Below, in pieces: positions 57,827 through 64,000 of a stretch of DNA of 64,000 bases; positions within the stretch are counted from its first letter, which is position 1, and the number at the start of each line of letters is the position of its first letter. The notes beneath the pieces were generated by a model. It did not search any database. It was not told the DNA's origin and was given only the letters and a program-made list of their open reading frames with translations. Origin of the DNA: Alphaproteobacteria bacterium (GTDB taxonomy: Bacteria > Pseudomonadota > Alphaproteobacteria > Rhizobiales > Xanthobacteraceae). Where the stretch lies: assembly GCA_005884685.1 (NCBI GenBank), contig VBAH01000059.1, forward strand, positions 124,001 to 188,000, given 5' to 3'. The position numbers and the translations under genes are program-made.

Positions 57827-59779
57827 TCAGAACAGATCACATCCGTTGGCCGTGCAGGCGAGCTCCTGCGCGCTCGTGGTGTTGTCCTCTTTCTCGTAGA
57901 GGGACAACTGCGACCAGTCGATGACCGGGAACTCCCTGGTGAGGCGCTCGTGCTCCTCCTGGGAGATCTCCTCGTTAGGCGCGAGCTTGTAGGACCCGTT
58001 GGACCTGGGAAGGAAGCTCAGCCCCGTCACCTTGTCGAAGTGCTTGTAGACCTCCTCGCCCAGAGGCCCCCACTCTTCCTCGCCGACATAGATCGTACAA
58101 CTCACCGAGTGTTCAGCCCACGTCTCACGCCAGAACAGCCAGTTGTGGAACTGCTCGACGGCCGTCATGGCGTTCCGGTCCGGCGTGCCTTCGGGGAGGG
58201 GCGGCGGCACGAAGTCGAAGACCCAGAGAGAGTCGTTGAGCGGGTCCTCGGCGTAGGGCACTCCCTGCGCGACCAGGAGCTTGCCGACCGGGTTGACCTT
58301 GGCGACGCGCACGCGCCTGAGCTGGTGTTTGGCGAAGCCGACATGGATGCCTGAGCGGCAGTTGAAGAAGGCCGCCGAATTGCCTGACGGCTTGACGCAG
58401 GTGGCCGCCGCCGCTCGGTTGATGCCCAGCTTCCTCGCCCACGTCTCGTTGACCCTGAGGACCTCTTCCTTGAGGTCTTTGACCAATTCGGTCCGTCCTG
58501 GCGCACCCGGCCTGAGAAGAGGGCAGTCCATCTGACCGGTCACGTCTACGCCAATCAGGGCCTCCTCCGTCGCGTTGATGCGCCAGCCGTCTCTCACGTA
58601 GCGGAACTTCGTGAAGGTGGCCTGGATGGTGCCGAAGATGGCCGCGAGTCGTACCTTGCGCCGGAGGCTGGTATAGTTATCTCTGTGTCGCGCAACGGTT
58701 ATGCTCAAGTTGCACAAACCTAAACTTCTTAACAGAATCTCAGCACACGGGTTAAGGATAAACTTAACTATTAACCTTCTGGCCGGCGCAAGCATCCGTG
58801 CCGCCTTCCGGTTGAAGATGCCTCTCTCGCCCGACCCCGACCGCCTGAGTGCGTCCCACTCCCTGTCGAACTCCTCTCTGCTCGGCGTTCCTTCATAGGC
58901 AGCGCTGATATTCGCCATGTCGCGCCAGGGGGCGTGCTCCCACCAGGCCCCGGTCTTGGCGTTGCGCATCTCTGCGTCATCAGGGTCTGACAGGGAGAGC
59001 TCACTAGCGCGTCGCACGCCCCCCACCTGAACGATCTTGCCGATCATGCACAGCATGTCGTGGCAGTCGATCGGCCTGAGTTTCTCTCCCTGTCTGGAGA
59101 GGACGATCTGTCGGACGAAGCGCAGCATTTTGCGCAAAGGACCGGGGCCCGACGCCGTACCACCCTTGGTTTTGAGCTTGGAGCCAGCCGGTCTGATCAA
59201 GGAGAAGTCGTACTCGATGTCCCGTCCGCTGAACCAAAGCTCCAGCCCGTACTTCAGGGCGTTGCACCAACCCTCCGTGGTGTCCGGGACGACGAAGAGC
59301 TCCTTGGGGCCGCCCTGCTGCTTCTTGACCACGGGCAACTGGTCAACCAGCTCTTTCTCGACACTGAACCCGAAGCCAGAGCCCTGCATCAGGATGTACA
59401 GGGCCTCGGGAAACACCTCCAGGCAGTCCACGTTGGCGGCACTGCAGTTATAGGAGCCAATATTGCACCGATCCAACGCCGGCCCGGCCATCTGGACCAC
59501 CCGCATAGCGGGAGACGCCTCCAGCTCGAACATCCCCTGGTGGAGCTCTCTCCAGGTCGCTTCATCCACGGCCCTCAGGTGATGGTGCTTGCGGAACCAG
59601 GAGATCACCCTGTTACAGCACTCGGGCCAGGTCTCCCGTCGGCCCAGGTCTTCCCGCCAACGGGCGTACTTGTCGATGAATTGGAACTTCTGAAGCGGCG
59701 TCACGAACGGGTCGTGGCCGCTATCGACGCAAAGGCCCGAAGCGGCGCCTGACGCGCCGCCATCGGCTGAGATGAACAT
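57827..59779 (-). CDS. class II (adenosylcobalamin-type) ribonucleotide reductase (650 aa)
   Basis: Characteristic residues: 'DRCNIGSYNCSA' (C105, redox Cys), 'ILNPCAEILL' (N343, C345, E347) and C356 in 'LGLCNLSITV', 'KPSGNSAA' (463-470), and the C-terminal redox pair 'CTANGCDLF' (C642, C647). No class I radical subunit gene is nearby, supporting a monomeric or dimeric B12-dependent enzyme. It reduces ribonucleotides for phage DNA synthesis. The stretch about residues 333-370, which holds the NPC active-site loop, is clearly AT-richer than the rest of the gene. Confidence 0.88.
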   Translation of the reverse strand: MFISADGGASGAASGLCVDSGHDPFVTPLQKFQFIDKYARWREDLGRRETWPECCNRVISWFRKHHHLRAVDEATWRELHQGMFELEASPAMRVVQMAGPALDRCNIGSYNCSAANVDCLEVFPEALYILMQGSGFGFSVEKELVDQLPVVKKQQGGPKELFVVPDTTEGWCNALKYGLELWFSGRDIEYDFSLIRPAGSKLKTKGGTASGPGPLRKMLRFVRQIVLSRQGEKLRPIDCHDMLCMIGKIVQVGGVRRASELSLSDPDDAEMRNAKTGAWWEHAPWRDMANISAAYEGTPSREEFDREWDALRRSGSGERGIFNRKAARMLAPARRLIVKFILNPCAEILLRSLGLCNLSITVARHRDNYTSLRRKVRLAAIFGTIQATFTKFRYVRDGWRINATEEALIGVDVTGQMDCPLLRPGAPGRTELVKDLKEEVLRVNETWARKLGINRAAAATCVKPSGNSAAFFNCRSGIHVGFAKHQLRRVRVAKVNPVGKLLVAQGVPYAEDPLNDSLWVFDFVPPPLPEGTPDRNAMTAVEQFHNWLFWRETWAEHSVSCTIYVGEEEWGPLGEEVYKHFDKVTGLSFLPRSNGSYKLAPNEEISQEEHERLTREFPVIDWSQLSLYEKEDNTTSAQELACTANGCDLF

Positions 59780-59972
59780 GGCGATGCCCTAACGAATGAA
59801 CGAGCCCGGATATCGGGAAAGCAAGAACAAGTCGAGGCGCTTGGTTAGCCTCGGCGGGCTGAAGTGCTCCTTTTTACCGCCGCCCAGGCAGGTCGCGCGG
59901 CGGTCGAAACGCATTATGACGGAGTTAGCGCCCAGGTGCGGTGGCCGGTCCTCTCAGGACCATAAGGGCCTG
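59780..59972. other. intergenic region with degenerate repeat-like element
   Basis: AGCCTCGGCGGGCTGAAGTG (from about 59848) resembles the crRNA-sense solo repeat in plus orientation but is too diverged to be certain. GGTCCT/AGGACC at about 59953-59970 forms a small stem near the end of the 59973 gene. No gene is visible. Confidence 0.3.
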
Positions 59973-60317
59973 CTACGGCCCCTTCGTTTCCTCCTTGTAA
60001 GTCACCTCGACAGGGGCGAGTTTGTTTTCCTGAAAACAAATCAGGCTTGCCACCGCGGCGGCGGCCAGGACGCAGACAGGCAGTTGCAGCCAGAAGGCCG
60101 TGTTCTCACCAGCCAGGGAAAAGAGGGCCCAGAGAAGCGCCAGAAGGCACGCAGCCTGCATGGAGAAGCACAGCCGACAGAGGAGCAAGGTTCGCAGAAA
60201 GGAGTCGGGCGCGGCCTGAAGCCTGGCCCTCTTGTCCTGAAAGAGAGAGCCGTCGAACCAGACACGAGAGATGGCATGGGCGGCCAGACCGACGATCAGG
60301 ACGTGCTCGAGAGTCAA
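59973..60317 (-). CDS. membrane protein, DUF1360-like (114 aa)
   Basis: TTG 60317 overlaps the previous TGA (TTGA). The product has 'HVLIVGLAAHAISRVWFDGS', 'CRLCFSMQAACLLALLWALF' and 'FWLQLPVCVLAAAAVASLIC', giving two or three membrane segments with a CxxC pair, as in small phage DUF1360 proteins. The end contains ICFQENKL, encoded by the 25-nt repeat at 60017-60041. Confidence 0.6.
   Translation of the reverse strand: MTLEHVLIVGLAAHAISRVWFDGSLFQDKRARLQAAPDSFLRTLLLCRLCFSMQAACLLALLWALFSLAGENTAFWLQLPVCVLAAAAVASLICFQENKLAPVEVTYKEETKGP
60017..60041. repeat. 25-nt palindrome-containing repeat inside a gene (copy 2)
   Basis: Identical to 48479-48503 over 25 nt, centred on GTTTTCCTGAAAAC, read in the same frame in an unrelated gene. 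Confidence 0.6.
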
Positions 60318-60757
60318 GTGAGCTGGCCCCCGCGAGCGACGTCGTTGTCGGACAGTTCATCATCTGCCTCGGCGAGCAACGACTCGTCCTCGTCGTGCAA
60401 CGACTCGTCCTCGTCGTACAGGGAGCGGACGTACTCCTCGACCTCTTCCTCGGTGCCGGTGGAGCAGTCGGTCCAACCGTCGTGCTCCATGAGGGCCGTC
60501 TCGAACGCGCGCTTTGCCTCAAGACTGTGAAACAGATAGGTCTCGATGCGTTCCAGGCCCTGGTCAAGGGTCGGCGCGTAGTCAAGGATCGAGTCGTCCT
60601 CGCCCCAGACGACACAGACCTCCAGGCCCTTTCGGAGCAGGTTGACCATCTCCTCGTCCTTCAGCTCCTCGAACATATCGGCCAGGGCCTGGCGAGCGAC
60701 ATCGTCGTTCGTGAGGAGCAACGACCTCACCGTCGCAAGAACGTCGGCGGCATTCAT
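60314..60757 (-). CDS. acidic protein with repeat-companion-like start and tandem DEDESL repeat (147 aa)
   Basis: ATG 60757 overlaps the upstream stop (ATGA). Residues 20-45 ('VARQALADMFEELKDEEMVN') loosely resemble the repeat-companion motif. Near the C-terminus YDEDESLHDEDESL is encoded by a direct 21-bp tandem duplication (about 60376-60419). The protein is strongly acidic; function unknown. Confidence 0.6.
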   Translation of the reverse strand: MNAADVLATVRSLLLTNDDVARQALADMFEELKDEEMVNLLRKGLEVCVVWGEDDSILDYAPTLDQGLERIETYLFHSLEAKRAFETALMEHDGWTDCSTGTEEEVEEYVRSLYDEDESLHDEDESLLAEADDELSDNDVARGGQLT

Positions 60758-60999
60758 GTTTTTTCGTCCTCGGTGACGTGGCTGACGCTCAGACCGCCAC
60801 TTACCAGGCCGCGGCAGACAGCCAGGAGATTTTCCTCGGCCTTCTCGATCTCTGTGTCTGCGTCCAAGTGGGACTTTCGGGCGCGCGACCAGTCGAGCGA
60901 GTGGTTGCGAAAACGCTCGCCCACCTGGCGCTTTTTCTTGATAGCGTGCTTGAGCCCTCTAACCAGAAGCTCCAGTTTACGTACGGTGATGTCAGCCAC
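60754..60999 (-). CDS. small helical hypothetical protein (81 aa)
   Basis: GTG 60999 follows TAGGACTAATC. The product is a charged coiled-coil-like protein ('LVRGLKHAIKKKRQVGERFR', 'LDADTEIEKAEENLLAVCRG'). Its stop overlaps the next start. Confidence 0.6.
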   Translation of the reverse strand: MADITVRKLELLVRGLKHAIKKKRQVGERFRNHSLDWSRARKSHLDADTEIEKAEENLLAVCRGLVSGGLSVSHVTEDEKT

Positions 61000-61007
61000 G
61001 ATTAGTC

Positions 61008-61409
61008 CTATACTGCCTCTGGCAGTTCTTTCAGGTGGTCCCTCGCCTGGGCGATGGTCGAGGTAATCGCCACCATCTCCTCTTCCGTGACGTCGAGGTC
61101 AACAGCCAGGGTCATGAGTTTGTCGGCGACGGCGGTCAGTTGTCTGAGCCGTTCGGCCGTCCGCGGGGCCAGGAGGAGCAACCTGGCGTTGGCCATCGCC
61201 TCTTCCGGGCTCACCGTGAATGAGTGGTCGTCGCTGTCGTAGCTCGCCACAGGGTTGCCGTAGTAGTCCGTGATCTCGAAATGCACCCTGTCGCCGTCGC
61301 GGGCCAGGCTGATCAGGAAGGGCCATGCCGAGTACTTGTTCTTGCCGTCTTTCTCGGGCGACTGGCCGGCCTCGGGAGAACGGTCCATGTCGTCAGGGGT
61401 CGTGGTCAT
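61008..61409 (-). CDS. hypothetical protein (133 aa)
   Basis: ATG 61409 overlaps the upstream stop (ATGA). A disordered start is followed by a small beta-rich part ('VHFEITDYYGNPVASYDSDD') and a helical C-terminus ('ADKLMTLAVDLDVTEEEMVA'). No family was recognised. Confidence 0.62.
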   Translation of the reverse strand: MTTTPDDMDRSPEAGQSPEKDGKNKYSAWPFLISLARDGDRVHFEITDYYGNPVASYDSDDHSFTVSPEEAMANARLLLLAPRTAERLRQLTAVADKLMTLAVDLDVTEEEMVAITSTIAQARDHLKELPEAV

Positions 61410-62122
61410 GCTTCAAGCTCCAAGGGCGGCAGGCCGACAATTCCTCGGCCGTAGCGGATGCAGGCGATGGAGAGGGCGGTAAGAGCGTCAGCCTCTTCGC
61501 TGCACGCCCAGCACCCCGGGGAGGAAACAAGCGGCGCGGGCGGCAGCAAGTCAAACAGGACGGCTGGCAAGGAGAACTCATCCCTCGTCCCCTTGCGCAA
61601 CAGCCATCCAGCCCGATCCGCATCCGAAGGGTCTATGTAGCCGGCCGGCCAAAGGCCGCAGACGTTATAGAGGGGACTCAAATCTGACAGCAACACCTTC
61701 GTAACCGGGTGCTGCCCGAATATGGCCTCGGCGTGGCTGAGAAACTCGTCGCAGGACAGGCGGACGGATTCGACGCAGCCGCGACGAACGTGGCTGCCAG
61801 GCGTGTCACCGTCAGGCATGCGACCGAGCACGGACCAGGAGTAGCCCGTCAGCGGCCTGAAGTGGTGGGTCAGGCCCAGCAACAGTTTGTGCGCTTTACG
61901 TCGCAGCGGTTTCACCACGGCACAGGTTGCACAACCAGGCTGGACAAACAGCGACGGTGCGCAGTCACAAACGTGCAATCTCGCCTCTTCCAACTGCACG
62001 CGAATGAGCTCCGCCCGCGGCAGCTCGCCGCTCTCTTCCAGCCAGTCCGCGTAAGCCAGGCGTGTCAGGTCGTCCCCCGGACTGGCGAGGACCGCGCGGA
62101 GGATCACGTCACCGTCGGTCAT
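61406..62122 (-). CDS. repeat-companion-domain (TIGR02996) protein (238 aa)
   Basis: The N-terminus is the clearest example in the window: 'GDVILRAVLASPGDDLTRLA' then 'YADWLEESGELPRAELIRVQ'. This domain is hugely expanded in Gemmata-type planctomycetes. A zinc-like cluster 'CDCAPSLFVQPGCATC' follows at about 53-68, and the rest contains 'PLRRKAHKLLLGLTHHFRPL', close to host proteins of the same architecture. Role unknown; host capture is likely. Confidence 0.75.
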   Translation of the reverse strand: MTDGDVILRAVLASPGDDLTRLAYADWLEESGELPRAELIRVQLEEARLHVCDCAPSLFVQPGCATCAVVKPLRRKAHKLLLGLTHHFRPLTGYSWSVLGRMPDGDTPGSHVRRGCVESVRLSCDEFLSHAEAIFGQHPVTKVLLSDLSPLYNVCGLWPAGYIDPSDADRAGWLLRKGTRDEFSLPAVLFDLLPPAPLVSSPGCWACSEEADALTALSIACIRYGRGIVGLPPLELEA

Positions 62123-62137
62123 GTCCTGCCACCGCCT

Positions 62138-62683
62138 TCATTCGTCGGCTGGTTCACCAGCTTCTTCCTCTTCGAGGTTCTCGCGCGCCCACTCCGACAT
62201 TGGTAAGCGGTAGCGCATCAGGTAGGCGCTCTCGCCCGTGTCGTCGAAATGGTCTCGTAGAACACGGAGGGCCGTGAAATTCACGGCCCTGAAGAACAAC
62301 TGGGCCTGCAGGTTCGTCTCTCGCACGACAGCGGTGATGTGCGTCCTTCGGTGGCCCGACAACTTGCTGATAAGCTTGGACACCATCTGCGCGCCCACTC
62401 TTGCTCGTCGGAAGTCCGGCTGGACGGCAAAGTTCAGGATGTCCAGCTTCCTCTTGTGCAGCTCGTAGATCATGAAGGCGACGACACGCTCGCCCTGCTC
62501 GGCCGACATGCCAATGCAATTTCTCGAGCGCAGACAGTTCAAAAAGTCCTCCTCTGTCCAAGGGAGCTCGAAACTGTCCTGCTCGATGCGCAAGATTTCG
62601 TTCATGTCGCGCCGGAGCATCCAGCGGATGTGAACGCGCATTGGCAGTAGCTGATTCTCCGTCCTGCCGGCCTTTGCGACCAT
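62138..62683 (-). CDS. GNAT-family N-acetyltransferase, RimI-like (181 aa)
   Basis: ATG 62683 follows AGAGGAAGAAC. The GNAT core is seen: 'RDMNEILRIEQDSFELPWTE' (RimI-like motif), 'GERVVAFMIYELHKRKLDIL', 'FAVQPDFRRARVGAQMVSKL' (acetyl-CoA motif with RRxRVG) and 'ETNLQAQLFFRAVNF'. It would acetylate a protein N-terminus or small molecule in the host cytoplasm. The C-terminus is acidic. Confidence 0.82.
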   Translation of the reverse strand: MVAKAGRTENQLLPMRVHIRWMLRRDMNEILRIEQDSFELPWTEEDFLNCLRSRNCIGMSAEQGERVVAFMIYELHKRKLDILNFAVQPDFRRARVGAQMVSKLISKLSGHRRTHITAVVRETNLQAQLFFRAVNFTALRVLRDHFDDTGESAYLMRYRLPMSEWARENLEEEEAGEPADE

Positions 62684-62693
62684 GTTCTTCCTC

Positions 62694-62861
62694 TTACTTT
62701 TTTGGCCCGTATACCGCGCCCAGGAGCTTGAACACGACAAGGACGACCAGGGCGATGGGCAGAAGCGCGCAGCAGGGCAGGTCACCCGTGTACAGGCCCC
62801 AGCCCACAAGGATCGCGACGAACATGGCGAAAAGACCGGCCCACGAGTCCAACTCCTTCAA
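62694..62861 (-). CDS. small membrane protein (55 aa)
   Basis: The start is probably TTG 62861, overlapping the preceding TGA (TTGA), with GGTGAGCTC in front; ATG 62822 is the alternative. Two hydrophobic stretches ('MFVAILVGWGLYTG' and 'ALLPIALVVLVVFKLLGAVY') precede a KK tail. A membrane accessory role is possible. Confidence 0.5.
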   Translation of the reverse strand: MKELDSWAGLFAMFVAILVGWGLYTGDLPCCALLPIALVVLVVFKLLGAVYGPKK

Positions 62862-63073
62862 GAGCTCACCACTTTCTCGTCCGGCCAGGGCTCGGTCCCG
62901 CCGGCCCTATCCGGCCCGTTGAGGTCCTGGTTGATCAGTTGTTGCTCGGGCGTCAGGATCGCCGGCGAGCGCATCACAATATTGCGGCCCGGTGAAAGAA
63001 CGGGCCTTCGGAACTGGTGTATCGTCGGACGGATACCGACGCGCTCCAGGTACACTCGGCAGTTGCCTGACAT
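62858..63073 (-). CDS. hypothetical protein (71 aa)
   Basis: The product 'MSGNCRVYLERVGIRPTIHQ' is basic at the start and acidic at the end (EPWPDEKVVSS). No family was recognised. It opens an operon whose upstream region holds a solo repeat. Confidence 0.55.
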   Translation of the reverse strand: MSGNCRVYLERVGIRPTIHQFRRPVLSPGRNIVMRSPAILTPEQQLINQDLNGPDRAGGTEPWPDEKVVSS

Positions 63074-63085
63074 GGTGTTTTTCTC

Positions 63086-63122
63086 TTCGCGGCATTACGC
63101 CCGCCGCGCAGGGCCGGGGAAG
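63086..63122 (-). repeat. solo CRISPR-repeat-like element, diverged
   Basis: Core GCGGCATTACGCCCGCCGCG, then CAGGGC: about 24 of 37 positions agree with the array repeat, in array orientation. It lies 13 nt upstream of ATG 63073, the first gene of a minus-strand operon. Confidence 0.45.
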
Positions 63123-63145
63123 GGCGAACCTGAGATTAGCAGGGA

Positions 63146-63295
63146 TCAGTCGCCGAAGACGGCCTGAAGGAGAAGCCCCAGCAGGCCGCAGACGACGCGA
63201 ATGGAACACGCGCAGAAGAGCGCAAGCACGCAGAAAAGCGCTTCGAGCAGCTCGGCTACGAAGCCGAGGCTGAAGTCGCTATTGGGATGAGCCAT
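63146..63295 (-). CDS. small membrane protein (49 aa)
   Basis: Its ATG (63295-63293) overlaps the terminase ATG on the other strand (CATG at 63293-63296), so the two genes are divergent with interlocked start codons. The product has one long hydrophobic stretch ('LLEALFCVLALFCACSIRVV', then 'CGLLGLLLQAVFGD'). A hidden gene here is plausible but support is moderate. Confidence 0.45.
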   Translation of the reverse strand: MAHPNSDFSLGFVAELLEALFCVLALFCACSIRVVCGLLGLLLQAVFGD

Positions 63296-64000
63296 GAGTT
63301 ATCCGGTCCAGAGCAACGAACAGGGCGACGCGAGCGCCCTGATGGAGAAGATCCAAGGCCTCATGTCACAGGGAGGCGAAGGAAACTTCGCTCCCTTTCT
63401 ACCGCTGTTTCTCAGACTGAAGGGAAAGCCCTACGGCCTGGACGACCATTTTCCTTTCGAGCCGTTCTTCGACCTGGACGTACCTCCCGAAACGGTGTTG
63501 AAGACCGGCAGGCAATGCGGCAAGTCAAACGCCCTGGCCGCCAAGGGCCTTCTGATCTGCGCCACGGTGCCTCACTTCTCGGTCCTGTACATCACGCCCC
63601 TCTTCGAGCAGATCAGGCGCTTTTCGACGCAGTATCTCAGGCCCTTCATCGAGACGAGCCCCTTGCGCTCGGCCTGGGTGGGCCCTGACACCGAGAACTC
63701 GGTCCTCCAGCGCAGCTTCTGCAATTTCTCAAGGATCTTCTGCTCCTACGCGTTCACCGACGCTGAGCGAATCCGCGGTATCCCATCTGAGCTAATTGGG
63801 ATAGACGAAAGCGCCAGAGGCGACACGACCTGGGTCATGACTTCCAGGGGCCGCCTCTTGATTCGGGACGTCGTTGTCGGCGACCAGGTGGAATCTTTCG
63901 ATCCGGACGGCCGTATCGTCTACCGACGAGTGGTGGAATCATCATGGCACGGTCGTCGACGATGCTACCGACTTCACACCTCCCAGGGGACCTACGTTGA
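63294..64000 (+). CDS. terminase large subunit, 5' part, with intein beginning at Walker B (incomplete)
   Basis: ATG 63294 opens a frame without stop to the window edge. Walker A is 'KTGRQCGKSNALAAKGLL' (GRQCGKS at 72-78), and 'FSVLYITPLFEQIRRFSTQY' is the usual following strand and helix. Walker B 'IPSELIGIDE' (D171, E172) is at once followed by intein sequence (next entry). The ATPase pumps DNA into the prohead through the portal. It is the only plus-strand gene at this end. Confidence 0.85.
   Translation, partial: MSYPVQSNEQGDASALMEKIQGLMSQGGEGNFAPFLPLFLRLKGKPYGLDDHFPFEPFFDLDVPPETVLKTGRQCGKSNALAAKGLLICATVPHFSVLYITPLFEQIRRFSTQYLRPFIETSPLRSAWVGPDTENSVLQRSFCNFSRIFCSYAFTDAERIRGIPSELIGIDESARGDTTWVMTSRGRLLIRDVVVGDQVESFDPDGRIVYRRVVESSWHGRRRCYRLHTSQGTYV
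63810..64000 (+). mobile_element. Ser1-type intein in terminase, 5' part only
   Basis: After D171-E172 the sequence 'SARGDTTWVMTSRGRLLIRD' then 'VVVGDQVESFDPDGRIVYRR' matches the splicing block A and B start (S1-x-x-G-D-T, then 'RDVxVGDxVxSFD'). Insertion falls exactly after the catalytic Asp-Glu. The C-terminal splice junction lies beyond the window. Confidence 0.82.

Overview
This window looks like part of a large, tailed, high-GC double-stranded DNA bacteriophage genome. It carries phage structural and packaging genes (portal protein at 20531-22411, 5' part of a terminase large subunit at 63294-64000), a nearly complete replication and recombination set, and many small unknown genes packed into operons with overlapping stop and start codons. 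The likely host is a planctomycete of the Gemmata type. Evidence for this is an exported beta-strand-rich protein (6603-7910) with the planctomycete N-terminal 'LGVECLSERVVPA' signature, and several proteins with the 'RLxxADWLEExG' repeat-companion motif (TIGR02996-like) that is abundant in Gemmata relatives.

Layout. 1-4165 is a plus-strand operon of small unknown proteins, closed by a 40-nt perfect palindrome. From about 4.4 kb to 49.6 kb nearly everything reads on the minus strand: small genes and a host-like surface protein (4.4-9.9 kb), probable virion-associated Gly/Ala/Pro-rich proteins (9.9-13.8 kb), a CRISPR array (13842-15130) with a compact Cas12-type effector (15311-17197), small metabolic and regulatory genes (17.6-20.3 kb), the portal module (20.5-24.7 kb), a RuvC-like resolvase cluster (24.8-30.7 kb), a RecA/UvsX-like recombinase and its partner (30.7-33.8 kb), a uracil-DNA-glycosylase/DNA polymerase A fusion carrying an intein (34.3-38.7 kb), primase, DnaB-like helicase and SF2 helicase (38.7-43.6 kb), and Rad50/Mre11-like proteins (44.9-48.1 kb). 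At 49.65-50.29 kb there is a gene-poor, AT-richer interval with iteron-like repeats next to a plus-strand helix-turn-helix gene, which is a candidate replication origin. 51.5-55.7 kb holds a GHKL ATPase and a gp88-like protein. 55.96-57.7 kb is a very GC-rich segment with a double-domain PurE and gene debris. 57.8-59.8 kb is a class II ribonucleotide reductase, and 60-63.3 kb is small genes including a GNAT acetyltransferase.

The most striking system is the CRISPR one. The array has 18 repeats of 37 nt, no cas1/cas2 in the window, and a 628-residue effector with a GLYW...FRRF region, three RuvC acidic motifs and a four-cysteine zinc finger, resembling the DNA-binding, gene-silencing Cas12m group. 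The leader-proximal spacer matches the phage's own gene at 4477-4514 perfectly (38/38), next to a 5' TTG flank. Near-identical copies of the CRISPR repeat are also scattered singly, or as a degenerate three-repeat mini-array, through the intergenic regions, mostly upstream of first genes of operons. Two of these solo repeats have the same upstream box as the main array (GCTACGATACCG-like, 2-3 nt before the repeat). This suggests a phage regulatory system in which one effector and one repeat family serve both an array and dispersed sites; that reading is inference. A second dispersed signal is a palindrome family centred on TTTTCCGGAAAA. Two inteins (DNA polymerase, terminase) and an AT-rich patch at the ribonucleotide reductase active site point to active homing elements.
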